Positions 1 through 7,311 of a stretch of 9,054 nucleotides of DNA are shown here, piece by piece; within the stretch, counting starts at the first letter, position 1, and each line of letters starts with the position of its first letter. The DNA comes from Hyphomicrobiaceae bacterium (GTDB lineage: Bacteria; Pseudomonadota; Alphaproteobacteria; Rhizobiales; HXMU1428-3): the NCBI GenBank assembly GCA_028285025.1, contig JANQQH010000296.1, positions 1-9,054 of the forward strand, given 5' to 3'. A program made the position numbers and the translations under genes. The notes beneath the pieces are model-generated. The model saw nothing but the letters and a program-made list of their open reading frames with translations, was not told where the DNA came from and searched no databases.

Positions 1-4
1 CCAT
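1..4 (-). CDS. Start of a downstream minus-strand gene (probably addB), cut by window edge
   Basis: Only the ATG (positions 4 to 2) and one more base lie in the window, so the protein itself cannot be seen. The start is credible because a strong purine-rich ribosome binding site (GGGGGAG, 16 to 10) lies five bases before it in the right orientation, 150 bases after the murU stop. In many alphaproteobacteria the gene after the TsaE/AmgK - MurU pair is addB, the inactivated-nuclease subunit of the AddAB double-strand break repair helicase-nuclease. The identity is therefore inference from gene order alone. Confidence 0.45.
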
Positions 5-9
5 GAAAA

Positions 10-16
10 CTCCCCC
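10..16 (-). promoter_or_regulatory. Ribosome binding site of the gene at the left edge
   Basis: The minus strand reads GGGGGAG followed by TTTTC and ATG. The five-base spacing and purine run make a good Shine-Dalgarno site. It is the main evidence that a gene starts at position 4. Confidence 0.55.
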
Positions 17-21
17 GCAAC

Positions 22-52
22 AGATTTAAAGGCTAGCCCGTGCCTTAAATCT
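22..52 (-). repeat. Small hairpin before the left-edge gene, sharing an arm with the large palindrome
   Basis: Positions 22-33 and 42-52 are complementary over 11 base pairs with one bulged base (A30) and a loop of about eight bases. The 42-52 arm is also part of the outer arm of the 40-163 palindrome. On the minus-strand transcript the segment can therefore pair either with the distal murU-side arm (145-163) or with this proximal copy. The base of this hairpin is five bases from the ribosome binding site region of the next gene. Folding is inferred from the sequence only. Confidence 0.6.
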
Positions 53-163
53 CATGGTTAGACTTTTGCATTTTAAAATCGTTTGTCAAGGATTTCACTT
101 GCGCTCCGCGTCCTTGACAAACGATTTTAAAATGCAAATTTCTCACCATGAGATTTAAGGCAC
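40..163. repeat. 124-base nested palindrome over the murU stop codon
   Basis: The outer arms 40-58 and 145-163 are perfect reverse complements (19 bp). After six unpaired bases on each side, the inner arms 65-92 and 111-138 are also perfect (28 bp), leaving an 18-base GC-richer loop (93-110). Each inner arm contains a ten-base self-palindrome, ATTTTAAAAT. The murU stop codon (155-157) lies inside the outer arm. The structure is far longer than an intrinsic terminator and has no T-tract directly after it. It could be a repetitive extragenic palindrome, a small non-autonomous mobile element, or a long RNA stem cut by RNase III. The flanks show no direct target-site duplication. Confidence 0.9.
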
Positions 164-889
164 TCCTTGGCTCTGAGCTTCCGCTTCAGTTAGCGCTTCT
201 GGGGTGCCAACATGCATCCATAGGCCTTCGTGTTTAAGGCCATATAATTTGTTTTTTGAAATCGCTTGGTTCCATAAGTGATTGAGTGAAAACGGACCGC
301 TTGGCGCACCATTTAGAAAATTTGGGGTCGCAATGCTAACACCGGCAAAAACATAATCTGTTTCTTGGCCCTCAGAGCGCCGTTTCAATGTACCATCTTG
401 ATTTAACAAAAAATCACCTTTGCCATCATAGCCAAGAGATGTGTGACGGTTTGCCAACAACAACAGACTATCCATTTTGTCAGGATCAAAAGCTTGAACA
501 AGCCTTGAAAGGTTAGATAATTGAGTGCCCTGATTTTCCAACCAGACGCTATCAGAGTTGTGAATAAAAAACGGCGCATCATCGAGATAAGGGCTGGCTT
601 TGATCAACCCACCGCCAGTATCGAGCAAACAATCTCTTTCATCTGAAATAATCACCTTGATGTCTTTATGAGTTTGCAAATGAATTTCTAACGGATCAGC
701 AAGATAGTGGACATTAACAATAATCTTTTCAACACCAACCGCTTTTAAACGCTCAATCACATGTTCGATGAGCGGCTGACCATTTAACGGCACCAATGGT
801 TTGGGCATTGTATCGGTTAAAGGGCGCATACGAGAGCCCATACCAGCGCCCAGAATAAAAGCTTGTTTTATCGGAAGGTCTGTCATCAT
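155..889 (-). CDS. murU: N-acetylmuramate-1-phosphate uridylyltransferase MurU
   Basis: This is a 244-residue cytoplasmic sugar-1-phosphate nucleotidyltransferase. MurU makes UDP-MurNAc from MurNAc-1-phosphate and UTP in the cell-wall recycling route that bypasses MurA. The N-terminus carries the nucleotide-binding signature LGAGMGSRMRPLTD...PKPLV (residues 13-33). DTGGGL (90-95) and NSDSVW (111-116) fit the sugar and metal binding parts of this fold, and GTPEAL (228-233) ends it. The ATG at 889 overlaps the stop of the TsaE-AmgK gene (ATGA), suggesting translational coupling; the next codon is also ATG. A frame extension up to 1003 is rejected because it overlaps the previous gene and lacks family similarity. 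The kinase partner just upstream supports MurU over other GlmU/RmlA-like enzymes. The stop codon falls within a large palindrome. Confidence 0.88.
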   Translation of the reverse strand: MMTDLPIKQAFILGAGMGSRMRPLTDTMPKPLVPLNGQPLIEHVIERLKAVGVEKIIVNVHYLADPLEIHLQTHKDIKVIISDERDCLLDTGGGLIKASPYLDDAPFFIHNSDSVWLENQGTQLSNLSRLVQAFDPDKMDSLLLLANRHTSLGYDGKGDFLLNQDGTLKRRSEGQETDYVFAGVSIATPNFLNGAPSGPFSLNHLWNQAISKNKLYGLKHEGLWMHVGTPEALTEAEAQSQGVP

Positions 890-2457
890 GCCGTCTCTTT
901 TGTAAAAAAGGACGCGCGCAAAGGCACAGGAAAATGCTCCCCAAACCACTCGCTTAACGCCTGCAATGCCGGATGGGGCAAATTGCGTTCTAAATAATCC
1001 CAAATACGCGGCAGATGGGCAAGATAATGGTGCTTGCCATCGCGTTTACTCAAACGCACAAAAATACCCAAAAGTTTACAAGCCCGCTGCGCCCCCAAGA
1101 TCGCATAGCAAGTAAGAAACTCTTGCGCGTCAAAACGAGCATCTTGGGCTTTCATATTTTCTAAGTATCTGTTGAGCAGGTGTTGTTCTGTCTGGACAGG
1201 GATCGTCAAGCGCGCGTCTTGACACAAGGAGACCACATCATAAGCCGCATGGCCTTTTAAAGCATCTTGAAAATCGATAATGCCAACACTCGCAATCCCT
1301 TCCTTTTCTTTCAGCCTGATTAAATTAGGGGAATGAAAATCTCGTAACACCCAATTATTGTTGTCCCCCTCCAACTGTTGGAAAAGGTCATCCCAAATGG
1401 CGTTAAATGCACCCTGTTGTTCGTCTCCGCAATTTTCATTTTTAACATAAGGCCAATACCAATCAAGTGTCAGCTGTGTCTCAATGCTCAAAGCCTGCCG
1501 GTCATAAACCGGCAAATTATAGGGCTTATCATTCACGAACATAGGCTTTGGCGGGATTTGTTTTAATTTTACCAAAACATCAATAGCTGGCTCGTATAAC
1601 GAACATATGTCTTGGCCCTGATTTGTTATGAGATCAAAATATTGCTCATCCCCCAAATCATCAATTAATAGCAACCCTTGATCAAGATCATGATTGTAAA
1701 TTTGCGGCAGAGCAAACCCTTCTTCATTTAACGTTTGGACAATGGCAACAAAGCTTGTCATATCTTCAGCCAAATGAGCAATTTGGCTATAAGGCTTGCC
1801 ATCCTTAACAGGGGGTCCATCTGGCTGTGGTAGAGCGTTCATAAGCAGGGCCGTTTGCCCCTCTTGTTGCAAACGAATATAGCTTCGCGTAGAAGCATCC
1901 CCTTGCAGATAGGACCAGCTCGCTTGCCGCCAGGCGCTGTTATCAATAAAGCTTTGCATGTGAGAAAAGCGATTAAGTTTTGCCGCCCCCTTACCATAGC
2001 CTTTTAGGCTCAAATTGCGGCTCGCACCCCCCTCATCTTCTTCCAACAGAACGTCCAAACGATCATGAATTTGATGAGCCCCCAATTGCTCTGGCCACTC
2101 AATCAGTGTGAGATGAGTACCAAGTTGATCATAAAGACCTAATTCTTCAACCTCACCAGGATCACTTAGGCGGTAAAGGTCATAATGAGCAATGTCGAAC
2201 CGATCAGTTTGATAGGAAATAAGCAAAGGAAAGGTTGGGCTAGGCACTTCTAGCTCCCACTCTTGAGCAATAGCCCGGATCAAAGCACGAGCAAAGGTTG
2301 ATTTACCAGCCCCTAAATCCCCCTTTAAAAAAACAGTGTCACCACGCCCTAACATGGCGGCAAATTGGCTTGCCAGCCTTTCTAAAGCCTTTTGGTCCAG
2401 GCAACGCCTGGAGAAAAGAGCTTTGCTTTTATCGGCTGCAAGAGGGCTTGGTGTCAC
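886..2457 (-). CDS. tsaE-amgK: Fusion of TsaE (t6A ATPase) and AmgK-type MurNAc/GlcNAc kinase
   Basis: The 523-residue protein has two parts. Residues about 15-155 are TsaE, the ATPase that supports TsaB-TsaD in making threonylcarbamoyl-adenosine at tRNA position 37: the P-loop is GDLGAGKST (46-54), followed by SPTF (73-76), HYDLYRL (91-97) and IEWPE (119-123). Residues about 165-510 are an APH-fold sugar kinase like AmgK, which phosphorylates MurNAc or GlcNAc at C1. It shows GDASTRSYIRL (186-196), the catalytic loop LRDFHSPNL with D373 and N378, and the metal-binding D395 in IIDFQD. The catalytic loop has Leu371 where many APH proteins have His. The start is GTG with GGAG six bases before it. 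The stop overlaps the murU start, so kinase and uridylyltransferase are coupled. Such fusions are known in alphaproteobacteria; the sugar substrate is inferred from the murU neighbour. Confidence 0.9.
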   Translation of the reverse strand: MTPSPLAADKSKALFSRRCLDQKALERLASQFAAMLGRGDTVFLKGDLGAGKSTFARALIRAIAQEWELEVPSPTFPLLISYQTDRFDIAHYDLYRLSDPGEVEELGLYDQLGTHLTLIEWPEQLGAHQIHDRLDVLLEEDEGGASRNLSLKGYGKGAAKLNRFSHMQSFIDNSAWRQASWSYLQGDASTRSYIRLQQEGQTALLMNALPQPDGPPVKDGKPYSQIAHLAEDMTSFVAIVQTLNEEGFALPQIYNHDLDQGLLLIDDLGDEQYFDLITNQGQDICSLYEPAIDVLVKLKQIPPKPMFVNDKPYNLPVYDRQALSIETQLTLDWYWPYVKNENCGDEQQGAFNAIWDDLFQQLEGDNNNWVLRDFHSPNLIRLKEKEGIASVGIIDFQDALKGHAAYDVVSLCQDARLTIPVQTEQHLLNRYLENMKAQDARFDAQEFLTCYAILGAQRACKLLGIFVRLSKRDGKHHYLAHLPRIWDYLERNLPHPALQALSEWFGEHFPVPLRASFFTKETA

Positions 2458-2463
2458 GCATTA

Positions 2464-2467
2464 CTCC
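2464..2467 (-). promoter_or_regulatory. Ribosome binding site deciding the GTG start of tsaE-amgK
   Basis: The minus strand reads GGAG, six bases, then GTG at 2457. No in-frame ATG lies between the site and the TsaE domain. The ATG that overlaps the spacer is in another frame, so GTG is the chosen start. Confidence 0.6.
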
Positions 2468-2533
2468 ATCGAGCTTAAAAGAAACTGGTGGTTAGACAGC
2501 TCATTTCATTCAATTGAACTGACATGACCGGTG

Positions 2534-5086
2534 TTATGCGGCATTTGAGCTACTTTGGTCAAGTTGTTGTAGATCATCTGATTTTTGTGGTTGTTTTATG
2601 GGCAAATGCACTGTGATGGTTGTACCTTGGTGTTCTTTTGACTCTAAACTGACAGATCCATGATGCAATTCAACCAAGCTTTTCACGATTGAAAGCCCAA
2701 GACCTGCCCCGCGATGCTGAGAGCCACGTGAATGGCTCTCAAATCGCTCAAAAACAGAGTCTTGCTCAGCCTCAGGAATGCCACACCCATGATCTGTCAC
2801 AGCAATGCTAATGTGCTGTTTTTTCTTTTTGGCAATGATATTGACCTGAGCGCCTGTATCAGAAAAACCCACAGCATTAGACAACAAGTTATAAAGAACC
2901 TGGCTTAAACGTTTCGGATCAACCTCAAAACTAGGCAAATTCTTTGCAATCTGAATATCCAGCTCAATATTCTCATTGGCAAATTTGCGTTTTAATTGTT
3001 TTGCTGCCAGTTCAATCACTTCCTCTACCTGAACAAGAGAAAAATTCAAATCGAGCCCACCTGCATCAATGCTAGCCAAATCAAGAATGTCATCAACAAT
3101 GGCCAGCAATGTGTCTGAAGAATATTGAATATCAGCCAAATATTCACTTTGCTTTTCATTAAGTTCACCAATAGCGTTGGAGGACAACAGCTCACTAAAG
3201 CCAATGATATTGGTAAGCGGAGAACGCAACTCATAAGACACATGCGAGATAAAGGTATTCTTTAATTTATCGGCTGCCACCAAAGCTTCGTTGCGCTCAA
3301 GCAAAACCCGCTCCATACGCCGATGAGCGGTCACATCTTTGTAAGTTAAAAGCGTAGCCCCATCTGGCAAAGGGCTGGCAGAATATTGAATAACTTTGCC
3401 ATCTGGCAACGTTAGCTGTGCGCCAATGGTGTCGCGCCGATCACTGATGGAGGTGACCGCGCTATGCACATCGCCCCAAGACGCATCATCAAATATGGAG
3501 CGACATTGATAGATCACTTCATCAATATGGGGGGTGCTGCGCAAAAAATTATTATCCAACTGCCACAATTCTGCAAAGGCCGGATTGTATAGTCTAAGAC
3601 GACCATCGGTAGAGAACACTGCAACCCCTTCTGCCAGATTATCAAGGGTCTCCCTTTGCACCCCGATCATCTCATTGTAACGGCTCTCCATCGCCAAGCT
3701 TTCAGTAACGTCATCATACAAATGTGTAACCCCGCCATCAGAGCGGTTCTCACACATTCTGTGAATTGTGCGCCCATCTGGTAAATGCCACCATTCTTCA
3801 CGGTTTTCTTGTGAGCGGTACATCTCTAACTGGGCCGCCTTCCAAGCCCGATAATCGGCCTCTTCTGGCAACAGCCGCATTGTGCTCAAATGATCAAGGA
3901 TTTCCCCTTCGGTCGGGCCAGCATCTAACCAATTTTGATCCAAAGACCACAAATCAACATAGGCTTGGTTGCAAAAGGTCAAACATTGTTTGCCATTAAA
4001 AATAGCAATGGCCGTGGAAACACGATTCAATGTTTTGGTGTGGGCAGCAATAAGGTTATCAAGCTGGCCCTCAGCATTTTCAATTGCGCCAACGTCAATG
4101 GCAAGACCAGCACTGCCTTCATTTAAAGGAATGGCAATCGCATCAAAAGCGCGCCGTTGCCCACCAATAATGGTATGGAAACGTTCTGAAAATGTTTCTT
4201 GGTTTTCTATTTTTTCGGCCACTTGTTTACGCTGGCGCATTTCCAACAACTCAATTTGACGCGCTTTAATATCTTCTAAATCTGTGGCTTCCACCGCTTC
4301 CATATAAGACTGATTGACCCAGGTGATCTTATTATTTTCATCACGAAACCAAATGGGAAGCGGCAGAGCATTAAGAAGTGACTTTTGCGCCTCAACCAAT
4401 TGTGATAAGCGGCGGCGGTGCTCATAAATATTGGCAATTTCACTGGCACTCCCAGCAATGTTGCGCAAACGCAAAATCGGGGTGCCACCAGCTGAGCGCC
4501 CATCAGCCTCTAAATGATGAGCCGAAAGGGTGCGAATGGTAATAGTAAAACTATGGCCCTGGCTAAACAGCTCTTCAAGTTTGGCACGCAATTCTAAGGC
4601 GGAGGCCGTTTCCAGCCATTGATCAAAATACAATGTATCTGAAAAATGAAAAGGAATGCCTGTGTCAGTATCAAGGGTATGAATGATAAGATTAGGTTCA
4701 CCTTTTTCATCCCACAACATCAACAATTGTGGTTCCGCCTTCAACATGGCTTGGGCCAAATTTAATTCTTGGCGAATGGTATTAACATCTTTATTGGCCC
4801 GTATACGTTCTTGATGCGCGTTTTTTTGAATACGCAAGGCCTGATAGGACATGACGCCTGAAAAAACCAAAGCCCCCAAGCTCAAAATCATCGCCATAAA
4901 TTCCCATGAGCCAAGCAAATCATTGCTTCCCAGGCCAGAGATCTGCCCCGCCCAAAGCGCCAAACCGATAAAAGCAGCGCTAACCACAAGCAGCGGCAAG
5001 GTATGGCTAAATTGCGGAATGGCAGAACCAACTTTGCGCATATGGTGTGAGATTTTGTTGCTGTATATGTTGTTATTACTTGGCAT
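2534..5086 (-). CDS. divL: DivL-like multi-PAS sensor kinase with Tyr in place of the H-box His
   Basis: The protein has 850 residues. Two membrane helices (about 30-50 and 61-83) lead into a coiled linker (about 85-118). Several PAS-like regions follow (about 115-210, 230-340, 345-465, 475-590); each has weak sequence hallmarks, and NPAFAELWQL near 501 is the clearest. The DHp helix reads HVSYELRSPLTNIIGF (615-630), with Y618 where kinases have the phosphorylated His. The ATPase domain is intact: N-box 733-738, DHGCGIP (765-771), FERF (779-782), GAGLGLS (793-799). DivL of Caulobacter has the same Tyr and multi-PAS plan; it binds phosphorylated DivK and controls CckA and hence CtrA. The name is inferred from the Tyr and the architecture. 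The ATG at 5086 has GGTGG nine bases upstream. The next gene starts 76 bases after its stop. Confidence 0.8.
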   Translation of the reverse strand: MPSNNNIYSNKISHHMRKVGSAIPQFSHTLPLLVVSAAFIGLALWAGQISGLGSNDLLGSWEFMAMILSLGALVFSGVMSYQALRIQKNAHQERIRANKDVNTIRQELNLAQAMLKAEPQLLMLWDEKGEPNLIIHTLDTDTGIPFHFSDTLYFDQWLETASALELRAKLEELFSQGHSFTITIRTLSAHHLEADGRSAGGTPILRLRNIAGSASEIANIYEHRRRLSQLVEAQKSLLNALPLPIWFRDENNKITWVNQSYMEAVEATDLEDIKARQIELLEMRQRKQVAEKIENQETFSERFHTIIGGQRRAFDAIAIPLNEGSAGLAIDVGAIENAEGQLDNLIAAHTKTLNRVSTAIAIFNGKQCLTFCNQAYVDLWSLDQNWLDAGPTEGEILDHLSTMRLLPEEADYRAWKAAQLEMYRSQENREEWWHLPDGRTIHRMCENRSDGGVTHLYDDVTESLAMESRYNEMIGVQRETLDNLAEGVAVFSTDGRLRLYNPAFAELWQLDNNFLRSTPHIDEVIYQCRSIFDDASWGDVHSAVTSISDRRDTIGAQLTLPDGKVIQYSASPLPDGATLLTYKDVTAHRRMERVLLERNEALVAADKLKNTFISHVSYELRSPLTNIIGFSELLSSNAIGELNEKQSEYLADIQYSSDTLLAIVDDILDLASIDAGGLDLNFSLVQVEEVIELAAKQLKRKFANENIELDIQIAKNLPSFEVDPKRLSQVLYNLLSNAVGFSDTGAQVNIIAKKKKQHISIAVTDHGCGIPEAEQDSVFERFESHSRGSQHRGAGLGLSIVKSLVELHHGSVSLESKEHQGTTITVHLPIKQPQKSDDLQQLDQSSSNAA

Positions 5087-5277
5087 CTTGATCAGCCACC
5101 AGGCCCTTCAATAATGCGGAGGAATTAATTTTCATTGTTTGCTTGAAGCGATTAAAAAGACAAATGCACAACTAAAACCCCCCATTTAAAGACCCCCGCC
5201 AGGTGGATTTTGTCTATTAACCTTCCAACCCATTCGCCTGTATTCCAAACACCAAACAAAAAGCGAATCGTAACCAA

Positions 5278-5293
5278 GTTTACACATTCTTAA
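5278..5293 (-). promoter_or_regulatory. Possible CtrA-binding site upstream of the DivL-like gene
   Basis: The minus strand reads TTAA, seven bases, TAAAC. The CtrA consensus is TTAA-N7-TTAAC, so there is one mismatch. The site is about 190 bases before the start codon, inside the only long gap preceding the gene. CtrA control of a gene that itself acts on CtrA would be sensible. However, such AT-rich words occur by chance, so this is a suggestion only. Confidence 0.3.
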
Positions 5294-5410
5294 GGGACGA
5301 ACTCAAACAAACAGCCTAAGTTTTTCAAGCTTACTCACAGCAATATAGCTTTGCGTAGAAAATTATTTGATTGCAGCTCTATTTCAGAGCAAAATTTGGA
5401 CATTTTTAAA

Positions 5411-5453
5411 TAAAAAAGAGAGGCTTGGCACAAAGCTCAAAACCTCTCTTTTG
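5411..5453 (-). terminator. Intrinsic terminator after ahcY
   Basis: Arms 5414-5423 and 5443-5452 pair over 10 bp (AAAAGAGAGG with CCTCTCTTTT) around a 19-base loop. On the minus strand the stem is followed by TTATTT, giving a T-rich tail. It starts about 20 bases past the ahcY stop. The A-rich arm on the other side could make it work in both directions, but no plus-strand gene needs it. Confidence 0.8.
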
Positions 5454-5471
5454 TCTCTCATTAAGGGGTAC

Positions 5472-6872
5472 TTAATAGCGATAATGCTCTGGCTTATAAG
5501 GCCCACTCACGTCAACGCCAATATAATCAGCTTGCTCTTTAGAAAGGGCGGTTAGTTTTACCCCAAGCTTTTCAAGATGGAGCTGCGCAACTTTTTCATC
5601 TAATTTTTTAGGCAAGACAAAAACATCTTTGCCGTATTTTTCATGATTTTGCCAAAGCTCAATTTGCGCCAAAACCTGATTGGTAAATGACGCGCTCATC
5701 ACAAAACTTGGATGGCCAGTGGCACAGCCAAGATTAACCAAGCGCCCCTCTGCCAACAAAATAATCCGCTTTCCATCAGGAAACTCTATTTCATCAACTT
5801 GAGGCTTAACATTGTGCCATTTGAAATTGCGCAGAGCCGCCACCTGAATTTCACTGTCAAAATGACCAATGTTGGAAACAATGGCCCGGTCTTTCATCTG
5901 GCGCATATGATCAACAGTGATGACATCTTTGTTGCCCGTTGTGGTCACAAAAATATCACCTTGCGCAACCACATCGTCCAAAGTTTGCACTTCATAACCT
6001 TGCATCGCCGCTTGCAAAGCACAGATCGGGTCAATTTCGGTTACAATCACCCTGGCGCCTTGACTACGCAAGCTTTCAGCAGACCCTTTGCCCACATCAC
6101 CAAAACCGCAAACAACAGCCAACTTACCAGAGACCATCACGTCAGTGGCCCGTTTGATGCCATCAACCAAACTTTCACGGCAACCATAAAGATTATCAAA
6201 TTTTGATTTTGTCACACTGTCATTGACATTAATGGCCGGGAATGGCAAGCGGCCATCTTCAACCATTTGATACAAACGATGCACACCTGTCGTGGTTTCC
6301 TCAGATACGCCTTTAATCGCATCTCTTTGGCGCGAAAACCAACCTGGGCTTTGCTCGAGACGTTTTTTAATGGTGGCAAAAAGAACAGTTTCTTCTTCGT
6401 TGCCAGGATTATCGAGCACAGAAATATCTTGTTCAGCTTCAGCACCCAGAATGATATAAATGGTCGCGTCCCCACCATCATCCAAAATCAAATTGGCAGG
6501 CTCACCATCACTCCAGTCAAAGATTTTATCAACATAGTCCCAATAATCTTCCAAAGTTTCCCCTTTATAGGCAAACACAGGAATACCAGCGCGCGCAATG
6601 GCAGCAGCAGCATGATCTTGAGTTGAAAAGATGTTACATGACGCCCAACGAATATCAGCCCCTAAAGCTTTTAAGGTTTGAATGAGCACAGCCGTTTGAA
6701 TGGTCATGTGCAAACAACCTGCAATACGTGCCCCCTTTAAAGGTTTCTTGTCGTGATATTCATCGCGAATAGACATAAGGCCCGGCATTTCCGTTTCAGC
6801 TATGGCGATTTCCTTGTCACCAAAGTCGGCCGCGCTCATGTCTGCAATTTTATAGTCGGTGAACTCAGTCAT
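5472..6872 (-). CDS. ahcY: Adenosylhomocysteinase (SAH hydrolase)
   Basis: This 466-residue cytosolic NAD-dependent enzyme splits S-adenosylhomocysteine into adenosine and homocysteine, removing the inhibitory product of SAM-dependent methylation and feeding the methionine cycle. [14 protein letters not shown] (78-91) is the substrate-site signature and GFGDVGKG (256-263) the NAD-binding loop. [11 protein letters not shown] (217-227) carries the catalytic Lys and Asp, and the C-terminus KPEHYRY is the conserved tail that reaches into the neighbouring subunit. The length matches the long bacterial form with the roughly 40-residue insert. The start at 6872 (MTEFTDYK) is chosen because AAAAGGA lies six bases upstream; a frame extension to 6986 would read through the promoter and has no family similarity. 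The gene has its own promoter and terminator, so it is probably a single-gene unit. Confidence 0.98.
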   Translation of the reverse strand: MTEFTDYKIADMSAADFGDKEIAIAETEMPGLMSIRDEYHDKKPLKGARIAGCLHMTIQTAVLIQTLKALGADIRWASCNIFSTQDHAAAAIARAGIPVFAYKGETLEDYWDYVDKIFDWSDGEPANLILDDGGDATIYIILGAEAEQDISVLDNPGNEEETVLFATIKKRLEQSPGWFSRQRDAIKGVSEETTTGVHRLYQMVEDGRLPFPAINVNDSVTKSKFDNLYGCRESLVDGIKRATDVMVSGKLAVVCGFGDVGKGSAESLRSQGARVIVTEIDPICALQAAMQGYEVQTLDDVVAQGDIFVTTTGNKDVITVDHMRQMKDRAIVSNIGHFDSEIQVAALRNFKWHNVKPQVDEIEFPDGKRIILLAEGRLVNLGCATGHPSFVMSASFTNQVLAQIELWQNHEKYGKDVFVLPKKLDEKVAQLHLEKLGVKLTALSKEQADYIGVDVSGPYKPEHYRY

Positions 6873-6922
6873 CGTTCGTCCTTTTAAAATCTTAATATCT
6901 TTTTCGTGAATGTTTGCCAAGC

Positions 6923-6942
6923 GCACCTTGAATGATGGGTGC
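6923..6942 (-). other. Short hairpin in the ahcY leader
   Basis: GCACC (6923-6927) and GGTGC (6938-6942) pair around a ten-base loop within the predicted 5' leader. The stem is only five pairs. It does not resemble the SAH riboswitch or a SAM riboswitch as I know them. Any regulatory role is unproven. Confidence 0.3.
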
Positions 6943-6957
6943 CTTTTTGATGTAGGC

Positions 6958-6986
6958 TTTATATAGGGCGGCCCCAAAAGAAGCAA
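6958..6986 (-). promoter_or_regulatory. Sigma70-like promoter of ahcY
   Basis: On the minus strand, TTGCTT (6986-6981) and TATAAA (6963-6958) are separated by exactly 17 bases, close to TTGACA/TATAAT. Transcription would start near 6951 and give a leader of about 80 bases before the ATG at 6872. The site lies inside the 152-base gap after HPr. Confidence 0.6.
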
Positions 6987-7024
6987 GAGAAGATATAAAG
7001 AAAGTTTTATATGATTAGAACGGA

Positions 7025-7306
7025 CTATTCTTCTTCGTGAAAGCGCGCTTCAATAAGCTGAGTAAGCGCTGACAAAGCCGGTTCTGCTTGCGGCCCTTGG
7101 GCCTCTATTAAAATACGCGAGCCTTGAGAGGCGGCCAACATCATTAACCCCATAATAGAAGCCCCCCCAACGGTTTGCCCATCTTTCGTCACATCGATTT
7201 TGGCCTCAAACTGGCTTGCACATTTGACAAAAGCCGCTGAAGCACGCGCATGCAGGCCTTTTTTATTACAGATTGTGATTTCTGCAAATATGGGCTTTTC
7301 GCTCAC
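7025..7306 (-). CDS. ptsH: HPr phosphocarrier protein of a regulatory PTS
   Basis: The protein has 93 residues, the normal HPr length. HPr passes phosphate from enzyme I to EIIA through a His and can also be phosphorylated on a Ser by HprK. GLHARASA (17-24) carries the phosphorylated H19, and [11 protein letters not shown] (47-57) carries S50, matching the regulatory Ser46 of Gram-positive HPr. The start is GTG at 7306, with a six-G ribosome binding site five bases upstream. The open frame continues up to 7414, but that part overlaps the EIIA gene and does not match HPr. It follows the EIIA gene by 46 bases, and hprK is the gene before that, so all three partners are together. No enzyme I is in the window. 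Confidence 0.95.
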   Translation of the reverse strand: MSEKPIFAEITICNKKGLHARASAAFVKCASQFEAKIDVTKDGQTVGGASIMGLMMLAASQGSRILIEAQGPQAEPALSALTQLIEARFHEEE

Positions 7307-7311
7307 ATTTA

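Larger units (their letters stand above)
5087..5471. other. 385-base gap between ahcY and the DivL-like gene
   Basis: No credible coding frame is seen on either strand. The ahcY side holds an intrinsic terminator (5414-5452). The middle holds a near-consensus CtrA box (5278-5293) and a short hairpin, GCTCT/AGAGC with a five-base loop (5376-5390). The rest is AT-rich, with two C-runs near 5178-5196. The gap must include the promoter of the DivL-like gene, but no convincing -35/-10 pair with normal spacing was found by eye. Confidence 0.7.

Noticed and set aside
84..119. Perfect TTGACA hexamers facing outward on both strands (minus 89-84, plus 114-119)
   Set aside because: They are a consequence of the palindrome, and no TATAAT-like hexamer lies 16-18 bases downstream on either strand.
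890..1003. N-terminal extension of MurU to 1003
   Set aside because: It overlaps the 3' end of the kinase gene, does not resemble nucleotidyltransferases, and the ATG at 889 gives the usual start right before the signature loop.
5118..5122. GGAGG on the plus strand in the divL upstream gap
   Set aside because: No start codon with an open frame follows at a suitable distance.
5712..6206. Plus-strand open frame of 164 codons opposite ahcY
   Set aside because: It is antisense to a highly conserved gene and its translation shows no domain; a shadow of ahcY codon use.
6923..6948. Hairpin followed by TTTTT on the plus strand, resembling a terminator
   Set aside because: The stem is only five pairs and there is no plus-strand gene for it to end; its T-run is on the wrong strand for ahcY.
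6873..6986. N-terminal extension of AhcY to 6986
   Set aside because: It would translate through the predicted promoter and leader; MTEFTDYK with AAAAGGA upstream fits the family start.
6993..7012. AT-only inverted repeat (ATATAAA/TTTATAT) after HPr
   Set aside because: Seven A-T pairs with no T-tract are too weak to call a terminator, and chance is likely in AT-rich DNA.
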